Below, piece by piece: positions 53,684-61,493 of a stretch of 64,000 nt of DNA. The stretch comes from Symplocastrum torsivum CPER-KK1 (GTDB lineage: Bacteria > Cyanobacteriota > Cyanobacteriia > Cyanobacteriales > Coleofasciculaceae). Both the position numbers and the translations under genes were made by a program. The notes beneath the pieces are model-generated. The model was not told where the DNA came from. It did no database searches and was given only the letters and a program-made list of their open reading frames with translations. Every line of letters starts with the position of its first letter. Positions within the stretch are counted from its first letter, which is position 1. The stretch covers positions 62,001 through 126,000 of the forward strand of contig JAHHIF010000013.1 in assembly GCA_019358875.1 (NCBI GenBank), read 5' to 3'.

Positions 53684-55612
53684 ATGGTATTCACGCCTCC
53701 CCAAGTTTTATTTAGGCGTCAATTAATCAGCGTTATCACCCTGCCCTTATTACTGATGCTACTCTTGGCGGGTGTGTCTATCTGGCAAATCAGTCGCCTC
53801 TTGCTGGCAATGGAATGGGTTGAGCATACAGATCAGGTCATTGCTCAAGCGAATCGAACGCAAAGGCTGGTTACCGAGGTAGAATCCGGTATTCGTGGAT
53901 ACCGGCTAACGGATGACTCGGAATTTCTGGCTCCCTATCAACAAGCTGACAGACTTGTCGAACCTTCTTTTCAAGCCTTAATTACTCTGGTTTCAGACAA
54001 TCCTCCTCAAGTTCAACGCCTACTTCAGATGAGGTCGCGATATCAGGAGTGGAGCAAATCTAATCCTTTACTGATTGCCCCCAAACAGAAGGGTGAGGTA
54101 CCACCAACAGCGATCATAAAGAATCGTAATCAGTTGATGAATGTAATCCGCCGTGAAATGAGTGAGTTCATTCAAACTGAAGAGCGGTTGCGGGATGCTC
54201 GAAGTCAAAGAGTTCGAGGTACTACTCAAGTTGTCATCGGCAGTAGTGTTGCTCTGGCGACTTTACTCGGAATCATTCTTGCTTATTTTATCTGGCATCA
54301 AATCCACTCCGTATCTCGCAACTATGAGCAAGCCCTGAGCATTGCTAAGGAACAGACAGAAGCTACACAGTACTCAGCTCAACGCCTTGCCGCTTTGCAT
54401 GAGATTGACCAAGCGATTTTGGCAGTCCAACCGATTGAATCACTAGCTCATGAGATGCTTTTGAAGTTGAAAGACATTTTTGCTTTTGAACAGGGTGCAG
54501 TGATTCTATTTAACTTTGAGACTAATGAAGGCAAAATCTTAGCAGGGCAAGTTACTGAAGATACGGCTGGAGCAGTAGTACCAATTACAAAGCAAATTCC
54601 CTTAGACCTGCTCGATCAGTGTAAGCCTATTTGTTACATCAAAGACATTGCAGCCCTCATTGAGCGTCCGCCTGCGCTAGAAAGGTTATTAACTGAGAAC
54701 TATCACAGCTTTCTTGTTGTGCCGATTATGGTTGAGGATAACTTGATTGGTAGTCTTAATTTGCTAGCGACTCAGGCTGATGCTTTCAATCCTAAGGCTC
54801 AGGAAACTGCCCATGAAGTGACCAGTCAATTAGCGATCGCTATTCAACAATCTAGGTTACGCAAGCAACTTCAGGACTATGCTACTGAGCTAGAGCAGCG
54901 AGTTGTAAAGCGTACTGTCCAACTCCAAGAAGCCAACGAGCAATTGGAAGCCTTCTCTTACACAGTTGCTCACGATCTGCGTGCCCCCTTACGAGGGATT
55001 CAAGGGTTCGCTCAAGCCTTACTAGAAGATTATGGTGACGAGCTAGACGAAACTGCCCACGACTATATTCAGCAGGTTTTTGATGGCACCGATCGCATGA
55101 ACAATCTCGTTCAAGATCTGCTAGCCTACAGTCGCCTCAGCCGAGAAGAGATTAAGCTTACACCTGTTCGTTTAGCACAAGTTGTCGCAGAAGCCCAGAC
55201 ACAACTAGAGTCAGAGTTACGCGATCGCAATGCTGAAATCATCGTTGCAGAAGACTTGCCCAATGCGATGGGGCATCGTCCTACATTGGTGCAAATTTTT
55301 GCTAACCTGCTATCGAATGCTGTGAAATTTGTTGCTCCAGGAGTCCAACCGCAAATTAAAGTTTGGGCACAAGAGCAGGATAACTGGGTGCGTCTGTGGG
55401 TCCAAGACAACGGTATTGGTATTGAACCAAAATATCAAGAGCAAATCTTTGGTGTCTTCGAGCGGCTACATGGTAGAGAGACTTATCCAGGTACAGGAAT
55501 TGGTTTGGCAATTGTACGCAAAGGTGCGGAGCGTTTGGGTGGACAGGCTGGTGTAGAGTCAGTTCCCACTCAAGGAAGTCGATTTTGGGTAGAGTTGCAA
55601 ACCGTGAGATGA
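53684..55612 (+). CDS. Hybrid-less histidine kinase: CHASE3-GAF-HisKA-HATPase
   Basis: 642 residues. Membrane helix ~16-38, periplasmic CHASE3 part ('QRLVTEVESGIRGYRLTDDS', about 65-85, and 'RNQLMNVIRREMSEFIQTEE'), second helix ~185-206, then a coiled coil and a GAF domain (~240-390: 'LAALHEIDQAILAVQPIESL', 'SFLVVPIMVEDNLIGSLNLL'). HisKA has 'FSYTVAHDLRAPLRGIQGFA' with the phospho-His, as in phytochrome-like kinases. HATPase has 'NLLSNAVKFV', 'DNGIGIEPKYQE' and 'YPGTGIGLAIVRKGAERLGG'. Its stop overlaps the start of a CheY-like gene (ATGA) and a second receiver follows, so all three form a signalling operon. Confidence 0.92.
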   Translation: MVFTPPQVLFRRQLISVITLPLLLMLLLAGVSIWQISRLLLAMEWVEHTDQVIAQANRTQRLVTEVESGIRGYRLTDDSEFLAPYQQADRLVEPSFQALITLVSDNPPQVQRLLQMRSRYQEWSKSNPLLIAPKQKGEVPPTAIIKNRNQLMNVIRREMSEFIQTEERLRDARSQRVRGTTQVVIGSSVALATLLGIILAYFIWHQIHSVSRNYEQALSIAKEQTEATQYSAQRLAALHEIDQAILAVQPIESLAHEMLLKLKDIFAFEQGAVILFNFETNEGKILAGQVTEDTAGAVVPITKQIPLDLLDQCKPICYIKDIAALIERPPALERLLTENYHSFLVVPIMVEDNLIGSLNLLATQADAFNPKAQETAHEVTSQLAIAIQQSRLRKQLQDYATELEQRVVKRTVQLQEANEQLEAFSYTVAHDLRAPLRGIQGFAQALLEDYGDELDETAHDYIQQVFDGTDRMNNLVQDLLAYSRLSREEIKLTPVRLAQVVAEAQTQLESELRDRNAEIIVAEDLPNAMGHRPTLVQIFANLLSNAVKFVAPGVQPQIKVWAQEQDNWVRLWVQDNGIGIEPKYQEQIFGVFERLHGRETYPGTGIGLAIVRKGAERLGGQAGVESVPTQGSRFWVELQTVR

Positions 55613-56058
55613 ACAATTCATACAGTTCTACAATTTTGCTGGTGGAGGATGATCCGGGAGATGTATTTAGAATTCAACGGGCATTCCGCAAAACAAACCT
55701 AGTCAGTTCTCTGGAAGTCGTCACCGATGGAGAAAAAGCAATTTATTACCTAAGTGGACAAGAACCCTATCAAGATCGCGATCGCTATCCACTGCCAAGT
55801 TTAATGTTGCTCGATCTCAAACTCCCGCGACGCTCTGGCTTTGAAGTTCTTAGCTGGCTGAGGAATGAGTCTAATCTCAAATATCTACCAGTCGTGGTTC
55901 TAACCTCTTCTGATCAAAAGGTTGATATTGAGCGTGCCTACGCACTAGGAGCCAATTCTTACTTGACTAAGCCCCCTGCTCCTAATGCTCTACTAGAGAT
56001 GGTACGAGTCGTTGAACTCTACTGGCTCTCTTTCAACCATTCACTCGGACAGGAGTGA
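55609..56058 (+). CDS. CheY-like response regulator (Rcp1 type), first of two
   Basis: 149 residues. The ATG at 55609 overlaps the kinase stop as ATGA, a coupling signal; an earlier in-frame Met lies inside the kinase gene. Receiver only: 'ILLVEDDPGDVFRIQRAFRK' (acidic pocket), 'SLMLLDLKLPRRSGFEVLSW' (phospho-Asp), 'VVVLTSSDQKVDIERAYALG' and 'SYLTKPP' (Lys). The '…GDVFRIQRAF' start and 'LSGQEPYQDRDRYPLPSLML' insert mark the Rcp1/phytochrome-partner subgroup. Probably phosphorylated by the kinase just upstream; no output domain. Confidence 0.92.
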   Translation: MNNSYSSTILLVEDDPGDVFRIQRAFRKTNLVSSLEVVTDGEKAIYYLSGQEPYQDRDRYPLPSLMLLDLKLPRRSGFEVLSWLRNESNLKYLPVVVLTSSDQKVDIERAYALGANSYLTKPPAPNALLEMVRVVELYWLSFNHSLGQE

Positions 56059-56073
56059 CAGGGAATAGTAGAG

Positions 56074-56493
56074 ATGACAGGAGTACAGCAAAAGACAGTT
56101 TTAGTGGTTGAAGATGAGCGAGCTGACCTTTTTTCCTTGGAACGAGCTTTTCGGCAACTGAAGGCAGGGTTTGTCCTTCAAGTTGTCGAAACTGGAGAGG
56201 ATGCAATTCGCTATCTTGAGGGAAAGGAACCTTATAGCGATCGCACTCAATACCCCTTACCTGCCTTGATCTCCCTGGATCTGAGGCTACCGGGAATGTC
56301 CGGTTTAGATCTGCTCAAGTGGATACGCCAACAACCACTATTCAAAGAATTACCAGTCATTGCTTTAACAGCACAGGGCAATCGCAATTTACCTCGTGCT
56401 TATGAATTAGGACTGGACTTCTACCTACTCAAGCCAGCAGAAGTTAACTCGTTGGCTGAAGTGTTGCAAGCGCTTAATTTGTACGATGGATAA
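56074..56493 (+). CDS. CheY-like response regulator, second of two
   Basis: 139 residues. 'TVLVVEDERADLFSLERAFR' and 'ALISLDLRLPGMSGLDLLKW' contain the acidic pocket and phospho-Asp, and the end has 'VIALTAQGNRNLPRAYELGL' and 'DFYLLKPAE' with the Lys. It resembles the first receiver in the 'EGKEPYSDRTQYPLPALI' insert, so the two arose by duplication, but has lost the TSS/TSSD consensus (TAQGN). It starts 15 bases after the first receiver gene. A phospho-relay partner or sink for the upstream kinase is likely (inference). Confidence 0.9.
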   Translation: MTGVQQKTVLVVEDERADLFSLERAFRQLKAGFVLQVVETGEDAIRYLEGKEPYSDRTQYPLPALISLDLRLPGMSGLDLLKWIRQQPLFKELPVIALTAQGNRNLPRAYELGLDFYLLKPAEVNSLAEVLQALNLYDG

Positions 56494-56569
56494 AGAAGTT
56501 CCACCAATTACAACATCGGTCAATTTGTAAAGGACAACTCTCTAGACTCGTTCTCTAACGATTAAAAGA

Positions 56570-57007
56570 TTACTCTGCTTGAGATGCAACGCCAGATGCT
56601 CCAGGTTGTTCCTCTGGCTTTCGGGTATACCACCATGCCCAAGCAATGAAAACAGCTTGAAACGGAAGCCTAAACCAATACAGCAAAGGATGATGGGGGA
56701 TGCCTTCAATTGGAATGCTATGAATCGCTTGGTAGATATTTGCTGGAAATACTGCAATGAACAGTGCAATCAGCCCCCAAGCCGCCGCAACACTTACAAA
56801 CGGAATCAGTAAGCCAATACCACCCAAAATCTCAAAGAAGCCACTGACATAAACCATTGCTAATTTATCCCCAAGTTGGGGTGGAACGATTTTGGCGTAT
56901 TCTTCCGGTTTGACAAAGTGTGTAATTCCCACAAAAATGATGGCTACCGAAAGAATGACTCGAAAAATTTCCTTGAGGCGAGGGGATGGAGTGTGGTTTG
57001 AGGTCAT
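56570..57007 (-). CDS. DoxX family membrane protein
   Basis: 145 residues, four membrane helices. Signature: 'VAIIFVGITHFVKPEEYAKI', 'FFEILGGIGLLIP', 'VAAAWGLIALFIAVFPANIY' and 'PFQAVFIAWAWW'. DoxX proteins are small quinone-related or redox-associated membrane proteins with mostly unknown function. The C-terminal ~20 residues are hydrophilic. Convergent with the receiver operon. Confidence 0.88.
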   Translation of the reverse strand: MTSNHTPSPRLKEIFRVILSVAIIFVGITHFVKPEEYAKIVPPQLGDKLAMVYVSGFFEILGGIGLLIPFVSVAAAWGLIALFIAVFPANIYQAIHSIPIEGIPHHPLLYWFRLPFQAVFIAWAWWYTRKPEEQPGASGVASQAE

Positions 57008-57381
57008 AACGTGTATCAGGAGAACTCATCCATACCTTATCAATCTACGGTTGAGGTCTACTTCTATCTACGGCTAGTTCTTGACAAGCTTTACGGCTGA
57101 GTGGTTTTGTCTAGGTAGCAAATGATGCTAAAGTAAGCACCTTTAGTTCTTTCTTAATCCAAGCCATAATTGCTTCACCGTGACATTCGCTCACTCTTAA
57201 TGTCAGGAACTCTTAACAAAAAATGGCTTCAAGGTTGTAAAGTTGTAAGAAATCGTTACCATAGTCATTTGTGGTTGATCTGAATCAAGCAATTCAGGCA
57301 ACTCTTCAGCCTAAATACTGATGAGCTGGCATCACTAATCAGGTCAATCTTGAAAAAAAAATTCAGAAGGAATTTTGGTCA
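57008..57381. other. Gene-free stretch, about 370 bases
   Basis: Divergent promoter region of the DoxX gene and the GNAT gene. No repeat, RNA or operator recognised. Confidence 0.5.
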
Positions 57382-57852
57382 ATGGATTGCCGCAGCATTC
57401 AATTTTGCGATCGCAAGTCTCGAATCGATTACCACCAACTTCAGGAACTGTTCCGCCTGGGAGCCTTTTGGGCAAAAGACCGAAAACTTGAAGACTGGGA
57501 AATTGCGATCGCAAATAGTGAACCCGTAATCACTGTTTGGGATGGTGAGCGGCTGATTGGATTTTCAAGAGCCACATCAGACGGTATTTATCGGGCAACA
57601 ATTTGGGATGTCGTCGTCCACCCTGACTATCGTGGTGCAGGATTAGGGCGCAAGTTGGTAGAAACTGTACTTAGCCACCCTCGGATGAACCGTGTAGAGC
57701 GCGTCTACCTAATGACCACCCATCAACAAAGTTTTTACGAACGCATTGGTTTTGAGTGTAACTCCAGCACCACGATGGTGTTGTATAATCAGCCAATCCA
57801 TAACTCTATGCCGACACCTGCTCTACAGTCTCAAGAGTCCCTAGGGGCATAA
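57382..57852 (+). CDS. GNAT family N-acetyltransferase
   Basis: 156 residues. Acetyl-CoA site is 'IWDVVVHPDYRGAGLGRKLV' (the R/Q-x-x-G-x-G/A pattern), preceded by 'GERLIGFSRATSDG' and followed by 'RVYLMTTHQQSFYERIGFEC', the usual GNAT end. It probably acetylates an amine of a small molecule, antibiotic-like compound or protein. Its last 47 bases overlap, tail to tail, the end of the histidine-kinase-like gene on the other strand. Confidence 0.88.
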   Translation: MDCRSIQFCDRKSRIDYHQLQELFRLGAFWAKDRKLEDWEIAIANSEPVITVWDGERLIGFSRATSDGIYRATIWDVVVHPDYRGAGLGRKLVETVLSHPRMNRVERVYLMTTHQQSFYERIGFECNSSTTMVLYNQPIHNSMPTPALQSQESLGA

Positions 57853-58801
57853 AAAACTGAATTCCGGTAATCTTCTGGTTAGGAGAATCACTACTGGGTT
57901 CTTCGCCGGACGCTGACAGCACTTCTAGTCTTCCCTGCATTACTTCGAGAAGGCTCTGAGCGATCAACAAATTTAGCCCTGGTGAACCTTTTGTGACTTC
58001 ACTAGCTTGCTTTTGTACCTCAGGTGTTGTTGACAGTAAATCTATCGACTCACTCCAAAGTTCAGTTGGACATTGGATATCAAACAAGATTTGAACCTCT
58101 TTAGACTCTGGGGAGCAAGCGGCAGACACTCGAATGCTGCCTTCTTCCATCTGAGCAATAGCGGAGTCCACAATACCCATCACCACCTGCTGAAAACGCT
58201 GTGCGTCTGTTAAAACGTAGATTTCAGGGTCAGGGGGAATTACCTCCAGTCGGAGATTGCGATTTGCTGCTTGCATATAGGTTAGACGATGGACATCCTC
58301 AAAAACCTTTGTCAACGACAAGGAGCGCAGCTCCAATTGGTTTGTGCCGTGTTCAGTTTTCGACACCTTAACCACATCATCTAGCAGTTTCACCAGTTTT
58401 AATGCCGAAGCATTAGCTTGAGCAACAAATTCTCGTTCTTCCTCTGGAGAATCGCATAGATCAGACAAAATTAGCTGATGCAAGCCAATCATACTGCTTA
58501 AAGGCGATCGCAACTCGTGAGAAGTCCGCGCTAAAAATCCTGATTTAAACTGACTCATTTCATGAGCCATTTGGTAAGCCAACTGGGTTTGCTTCAATTG
58601 CTCTTTCAGCGGTTGCAGTTCATCGTTAAGAGACAAGGATTCTTCCTTAACCTCCTCAAGAGGCTGGGGGATTTCTGGAGGGATTGCTTGGGGGACAGAC
58701 ACTTGAGAAACCGCTGGCTCCTTACTGGAACGAGCAATACGGCTCCCGACAACTCCCAACCCAATGCCAACTACCAAATAGATCAAATCCATTTCGCCCA
58801 T
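57806..58801 (-). CDS. Histidine-kinase-like protein with degenerate ATPase domain
   Basis: 331 residues from the ATG at 58801 (the frame is open to a TTG at 58846). One N-terminal membrane helix ('IYLVVGIGLGVVGSRIAR'), a Pro/Glu-rich linker, a coiled coil and HisKA with 'FLARTSHELRSPLSSMIGLH' (the phospho-His is present). The ATP domain is eroded: the N-box region reads 'MGIVDSAIAQMEEGSIRV' with no N-x3-N, no D-x-G-x-G box is seen where expected, and only the last part 'SPGLNLLIAQSLLEVMQGRL' keeps the G-x-G-L-like end. It may be a pseudokinase or a phosphotransfer/dimerisation partner. Tail-to-tail overlap with the GNAT gene. Confidence 0.8.
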   Translation of the reverse strand: MGEMDLIYLVVGIGLGVVGSRIARSSKEPAVSQVSVPQAIPPEIPQPLEEVKEESLSLNDELQPLKEQLKQTQLAYQMAHEMSQFKSGFLARTSHELRSPLSSMIGLHQLILSDLCDSPEEEREFVAQANASALKLVKLLDDVVKVSKTEHGTNQLELRSLSLTKVFEDVHRLTYMQAANRNLRLEVIPPDPEIYVLTDAQRFQQVVMGIVDSAIAQMEEGSIRVSAACSPESKEVQILFDIQCPTELWSESIDLLSTTPEVQKQASEVTKGSPGLNLLIAQSLLEVMQGRLEVLSASGEEPSSDSPNQKITGIQFFMPLGTLETVEQVSA

Positions 58802-59049
58802 GCCTTTAACCAAAATTAAATCTAAAATCTGTGCTGTGCTGCTCAAAAATTAAATCTTCTCAAGCATAGCCGTTTTTTTTAAGGTAACCTATGGCGGCTA
58901 ATCGGCTGGGTATTAAGCTTGTAGAGGAAATAGAGGCGGCATGAGAGGCTAAAGGATAGAGAACAAGTTGTTAATTGCTACTCCGAAGCAGCAATTAACA
59001 ACTTGACGAATTCCTGAAATTTATGAGGTGAGACTCTTCTTTCTTTCTT

Positions 59050-59064
59050 TGATAATGATTATCA
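59050..59064 (+). promoter_or_regulatory. Zur/Fur-type operator upstream of the WD40 gene
   Basis: TGATAATGATTATCA is a perfect 7-1-7 inverted repeat. It fits the Zur box described for Anabaena (TGATAATnATTATCA, from memory). The 19 bases from 59051, GATAATGATTATCATTATG, also match the classic Fur box at 17 positions. It lies 44 bases upstream of the proposed GTG start and just before the ribosome binding site (59075-59084), so a bound repressor would block transcription. Confidence 0.75.
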
Positions 59065-59093
59065 TTATGAAAACGAGGAGAGGACTTTTTAGT

Positions 59094-60206
59094 GTGTATC
59101 GCTTAGGTGCTACTGGCAAGAAATTGTTTGACCGACACTTTTCGGAGACACTTTCGGAATATGTGACCGCGATCGCCTGGTCACCGAATGGGAAAACTTT
59201 AGCTATCGGTTCTGCTTCAGGGGAGGTAATACTTTGGCAAAATTTACCCAGTCCAAGCGAGATTAAGTGGTCTTTTATTCCCATAGAATTCGGTGAGGGT
59301 CAGTCGATAGACTGCCTTGCTTTCTCAAAGGATGGAGAATTTCTCGCGGCTAGTGGACAGGATGGACGGGTGAAAATTTGGCGTTTGCATCCAGATGCAG
59401 GAGTATACAGATGTAGACCCTTGCACACCCTAGAAAATGCCCCAGCTTGGGTTGACAAGCTCAGTTGGAGTTCCACAAGCAACCAGCTTGCCTTTTGTTT
59501 GAAGCGTCACGTCCAAGTGTGGGATGCCGATGCAGGTGAAGTGGTAGCGACACTCAATTTTGAGGAGTCGTCGGTACTGGGGATGTCCTGGCATCCATCG
59601 GGACAGCATCTAGCCGTCTGTGGCGACAAAGGAGTTAAGGTTTGGAATGCTGCTGATTGGAATGATGACCCCTGTTTCTTTGCTCTGCCTACCGCTAGTG
59701 TCGCGATCGCTTGGTCGCCTGATGGCAACTACTTGGCGGCTGGCAATCTGGACAACACCCTAACGGTTTGGGAATGGGGCTACCTCGACCCTTGGGTCAT
59801 GCGCGGCTTTCCCGGTAAAATCCGCAATCTGGTGTGGTCGAAGCCAGTGACATCAGTAGGTGCGCCCGTATTAGCCCTCTCTAGCGTGGAGGGTGTTGTG
59901 ATTTGGGAAAAGCAGGCTGACGAGTTAGGCGGTTGGGACGGTCGAGTGCTGGAGGCTCATGACGGCATGGTACAGGCTTTAGCCTTTCAACCTGACACCT
60001 TTCTTTTATCATCAGCCGCTGACGACGGTCAAATTTGTCTTTGGCACAAAGCCAAAAAAGTTGCACAAGTTTTGGAAGGCTCACCTGACGGTTTTTCCTG
60101 TCTGGCTTGGCATCCCCAAGGACATCAACTTGCTGCTGGCGGTCAAAATGGCGAATTGCTGATTTGGTCGAAATCTAACCAGGGTAAAGGGTTTGGAGGA
60201 CGGTGA
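59094..60206 (+). CDS. WD40 repeat protein, probably metal-regulated
   Basis: 370 residues from the GTG at 59094. That start is chosen because GAGGAGAGGA stands 9 bases before it, while earlier in-frame starts would place the operator at 59050-59064 inside the gene. About seven WD-like blades: 'YVTAIAWSPNGKTLAIGSAS', 'IDCLAFSKDGEFLAASGQDG', 'VLGMSWHPSGQHLAVCGDKG', 'VAIAWSPDGNYLAAGNLDNT', 'VQALAFQPDTFLLSSAADDG' and 'FSCLAWHPQGHQLAAGGQNG', ending 'ELLIWSK'. No signal peptide; cytoplasmic beta-propeller. The operator suggests a role in zinc (or iron) shortage, possibly as a metal-handling scaffold (inference). Confidence 0.88.
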   Translation: MYRLGATGKKLFDRHFSETLSEYVTAIAWSPNGKTLAIGSASGEVILWQNLPSPSEIKWSFIPIEFGEGQSIDCLAFSKDGEFLAASGQDGRVKIWRLHPDAGVYRCRPLHTLENAPAWVDKLSWSSTSNQLAFCLKRHVQVWDADAGEVVATLNFEESSVLGMSWHPSGQHLAVCGDKGVKVWNAADWNDDPCFFALPTASVAIAWSPDGNYLAAGNLDNTLTVWEWGYLDPWVMRGFPGKIRNLVWSKPVTSVGAPVLALSSVEGVVIWEKQADELGGWDGRVLEAHDGMVQALAFQPDTFLLSSAADDGQICLWHKAKKVAQVLEGSPDGFSCLAWHPQGHQLAAGGQNGELLIWSKSNQGKGFGGR

Positions 60207-60317
60207 CCAACCAACTCCCCTTATTGATGGCACATAGTAGAAACCTATCCTTGAACGCGATCCCCCTATTTTCTACACATCAGGATGTACATACTAAAAT
60301 GTGATAATCTAAAAGGT

Positions 60318-60911
60318 TTAGCTATCCACTTGGACAGCTCCTTGGCGCAAGATTTCCCAACGACCCTGTGTCCATTTAGCAACTGTAGAAGGGACACCCG
60401 TAGTTACTAGTTTGGCCGCTTCTAATTCAGTAGTCTGGAGTGTGAGAACCTCAGGAAACTGCTCCTCAATTTCCGCGATTGTTTGCAAAGGCGGTTCACC
60501 AGAACGATTGGCGCTAGTTGTCGCTAAAGGGCCAGTCTCAGATAGAATAGCGATCGCAATTTCCGAGTTTGGCACTCGTATTCCAATCGTCGTCGAGTCA
60601 GTTGGGTTCATCGCCGCCGGAACTTTAGCAGATGCAGGTAACACCAACGTCAGTGCCCCAGGCCAATACTGCTTTGCGACTCGCTGCCAAATCTCCAATT
60701 CCTGAACTGTGCCAGATATATACGGCAAAAGAGACTCAGCGGAGTCTCCCATCAAAATCAATGGTTTTGCTTGATTCCGTTGCTTAGCGGCAAACACCAA
60801 TTCTGAGCAATCTGGACGCACAGCTAAGGCTGGCACCGTATCGGTTGGAAAGCTCACAAGCTGACCTGAACGTGCCCCAGCAATCAGAGTGGACATTGAA
60901 ACTTGAGTCAT
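60318..60911 (-). CDS. TsaC/Sua5/YrdC family L-threonylcarbamoyladenylate synthase
   Basis: 197 residues. 'GQLVSFPTDTVPALAVRPDC' (PTDT), 'VFAAKQRNQAKPLILMGDSA' (KxR...KPL), 'YWPGALTLVLPAS' (PGxxT), 'TIGIRVPNSEIAIAIL' (IRxP) and 'GPLATTSANRSGEPP' (TSANxSG) fit the synthase that makes threonylcarbamoyl-AMP from Thr, bicarbonate and ATP for tRNA t6A37. It keeps the TSAN motif that the family member at 20184-20852 has changed to TSAH, so this one is the better candidate for the essential enzyme. Single gene. Confidence 0.9.
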   Translation of the reverse strand: MTQVSMSTLIAGARSGQLVSFPTDTVPALAVRPDCSELVFAAKQRNQAKPLILMGDSAESLLPYISGTVQELEIWQRVAKQYWPGALTLVLPASAKVPAAMNPTDSTTIGIRVPNSEIAIAILSETGPLATTSANRSGEPPLQTIAEIEEQFPEVLTLQTTELEAAKLVTTGVPSTVAKWTQGRWEILRQGAVQVDS

Positions 60912-61220
60912 TTGTACCCTACTGCCTCACACCAAGCTTGGGCAAATATCGCAGAAAGAGAAAGTGAGATTTTGGAGAAAACTGGTACATCTACTCTACA
61001 GGCTCTCAAGTCTCCAATTTTATCAACTCTCTGTATTATCTCCCTTGTGCCTCTTCTTATCTCCATGTTGTCCAACACCTGCCCTTACTGTGTCCTTTGT
61101 CTTCCTACTCCTTTAGTAATAAATGAAGTGTCAAGATAAAGGACGGTAAGATGTGTTACATAAAGAGGTTATGTCTGTTGTTAATCTACAAATATTGACG
61201 AAAATCAACTACGTTATATT
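60912..61220. other. Gene-free stretch, about 310 bases
   Basis: Contains a C/T-rich low-complexity part (about 61030-61110). A minus-strand frame ending at the start of the YrdC-family gene has no start codon and is not called. Confidence 0.45.
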
Positions 61221-61445
61221 ATGTTTACAAATCTTGAAGACCCTTTAATAGCTTGGAATATGAGAAGATTAGACTTAATTTTCTCAGCGATTCTTTTTTT
61301 TGGCTTTGTACTCATAATTGGCTTTTTGAGTCGAAAAGGACCAATTGCCCTGTCGTTTACGATTATCAGTACGGTTTTGGTATTTACCTTGTTGTTAGTG
61401 ACCCACAATGACCATGACCTACCTTTTTTCAGCTTTAAGTTTTAA
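61221..61445 (+). CDS. Small two-helix membrane protein, 74 residues
   Basis: ATG at 61221; 'MFTNLEDPLIAWNMRRLDLI' then two hydrophobic helices ('IFSAILFFGFVLIIGFLSRK' about 20-38 and 'IALSFTIISTVLVFTLLLVT' about 42-61) separated by an RKG turn, with a polar His/Asp-containing end (HNDHDLPFF). The pattern is that of a real small membrane protein and not of random sequence, but the ribosome binding site is weak and I do not know a family. Confidence 0.5.
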   Translation: MFTNLEDPLIAWNMRRLDLIFSAILFFGFVLIIGFLSRKGPIALSFTIISTVLVFTLLLVTHNDHDLPFFSFKF

Positions 61446-61493
61446 GCATTAGCTGAGTTGCAATTCACACAAATAACGCCGACATTTTGTAGG

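Noticed and set aside
60912..61050. Minus frame running into the ATG of the YrdC-family gene (ATGA overlap)
   Set aside because: No start codon was found and the upstream part is low-complexity C/T-rich sequence; probably not coding.
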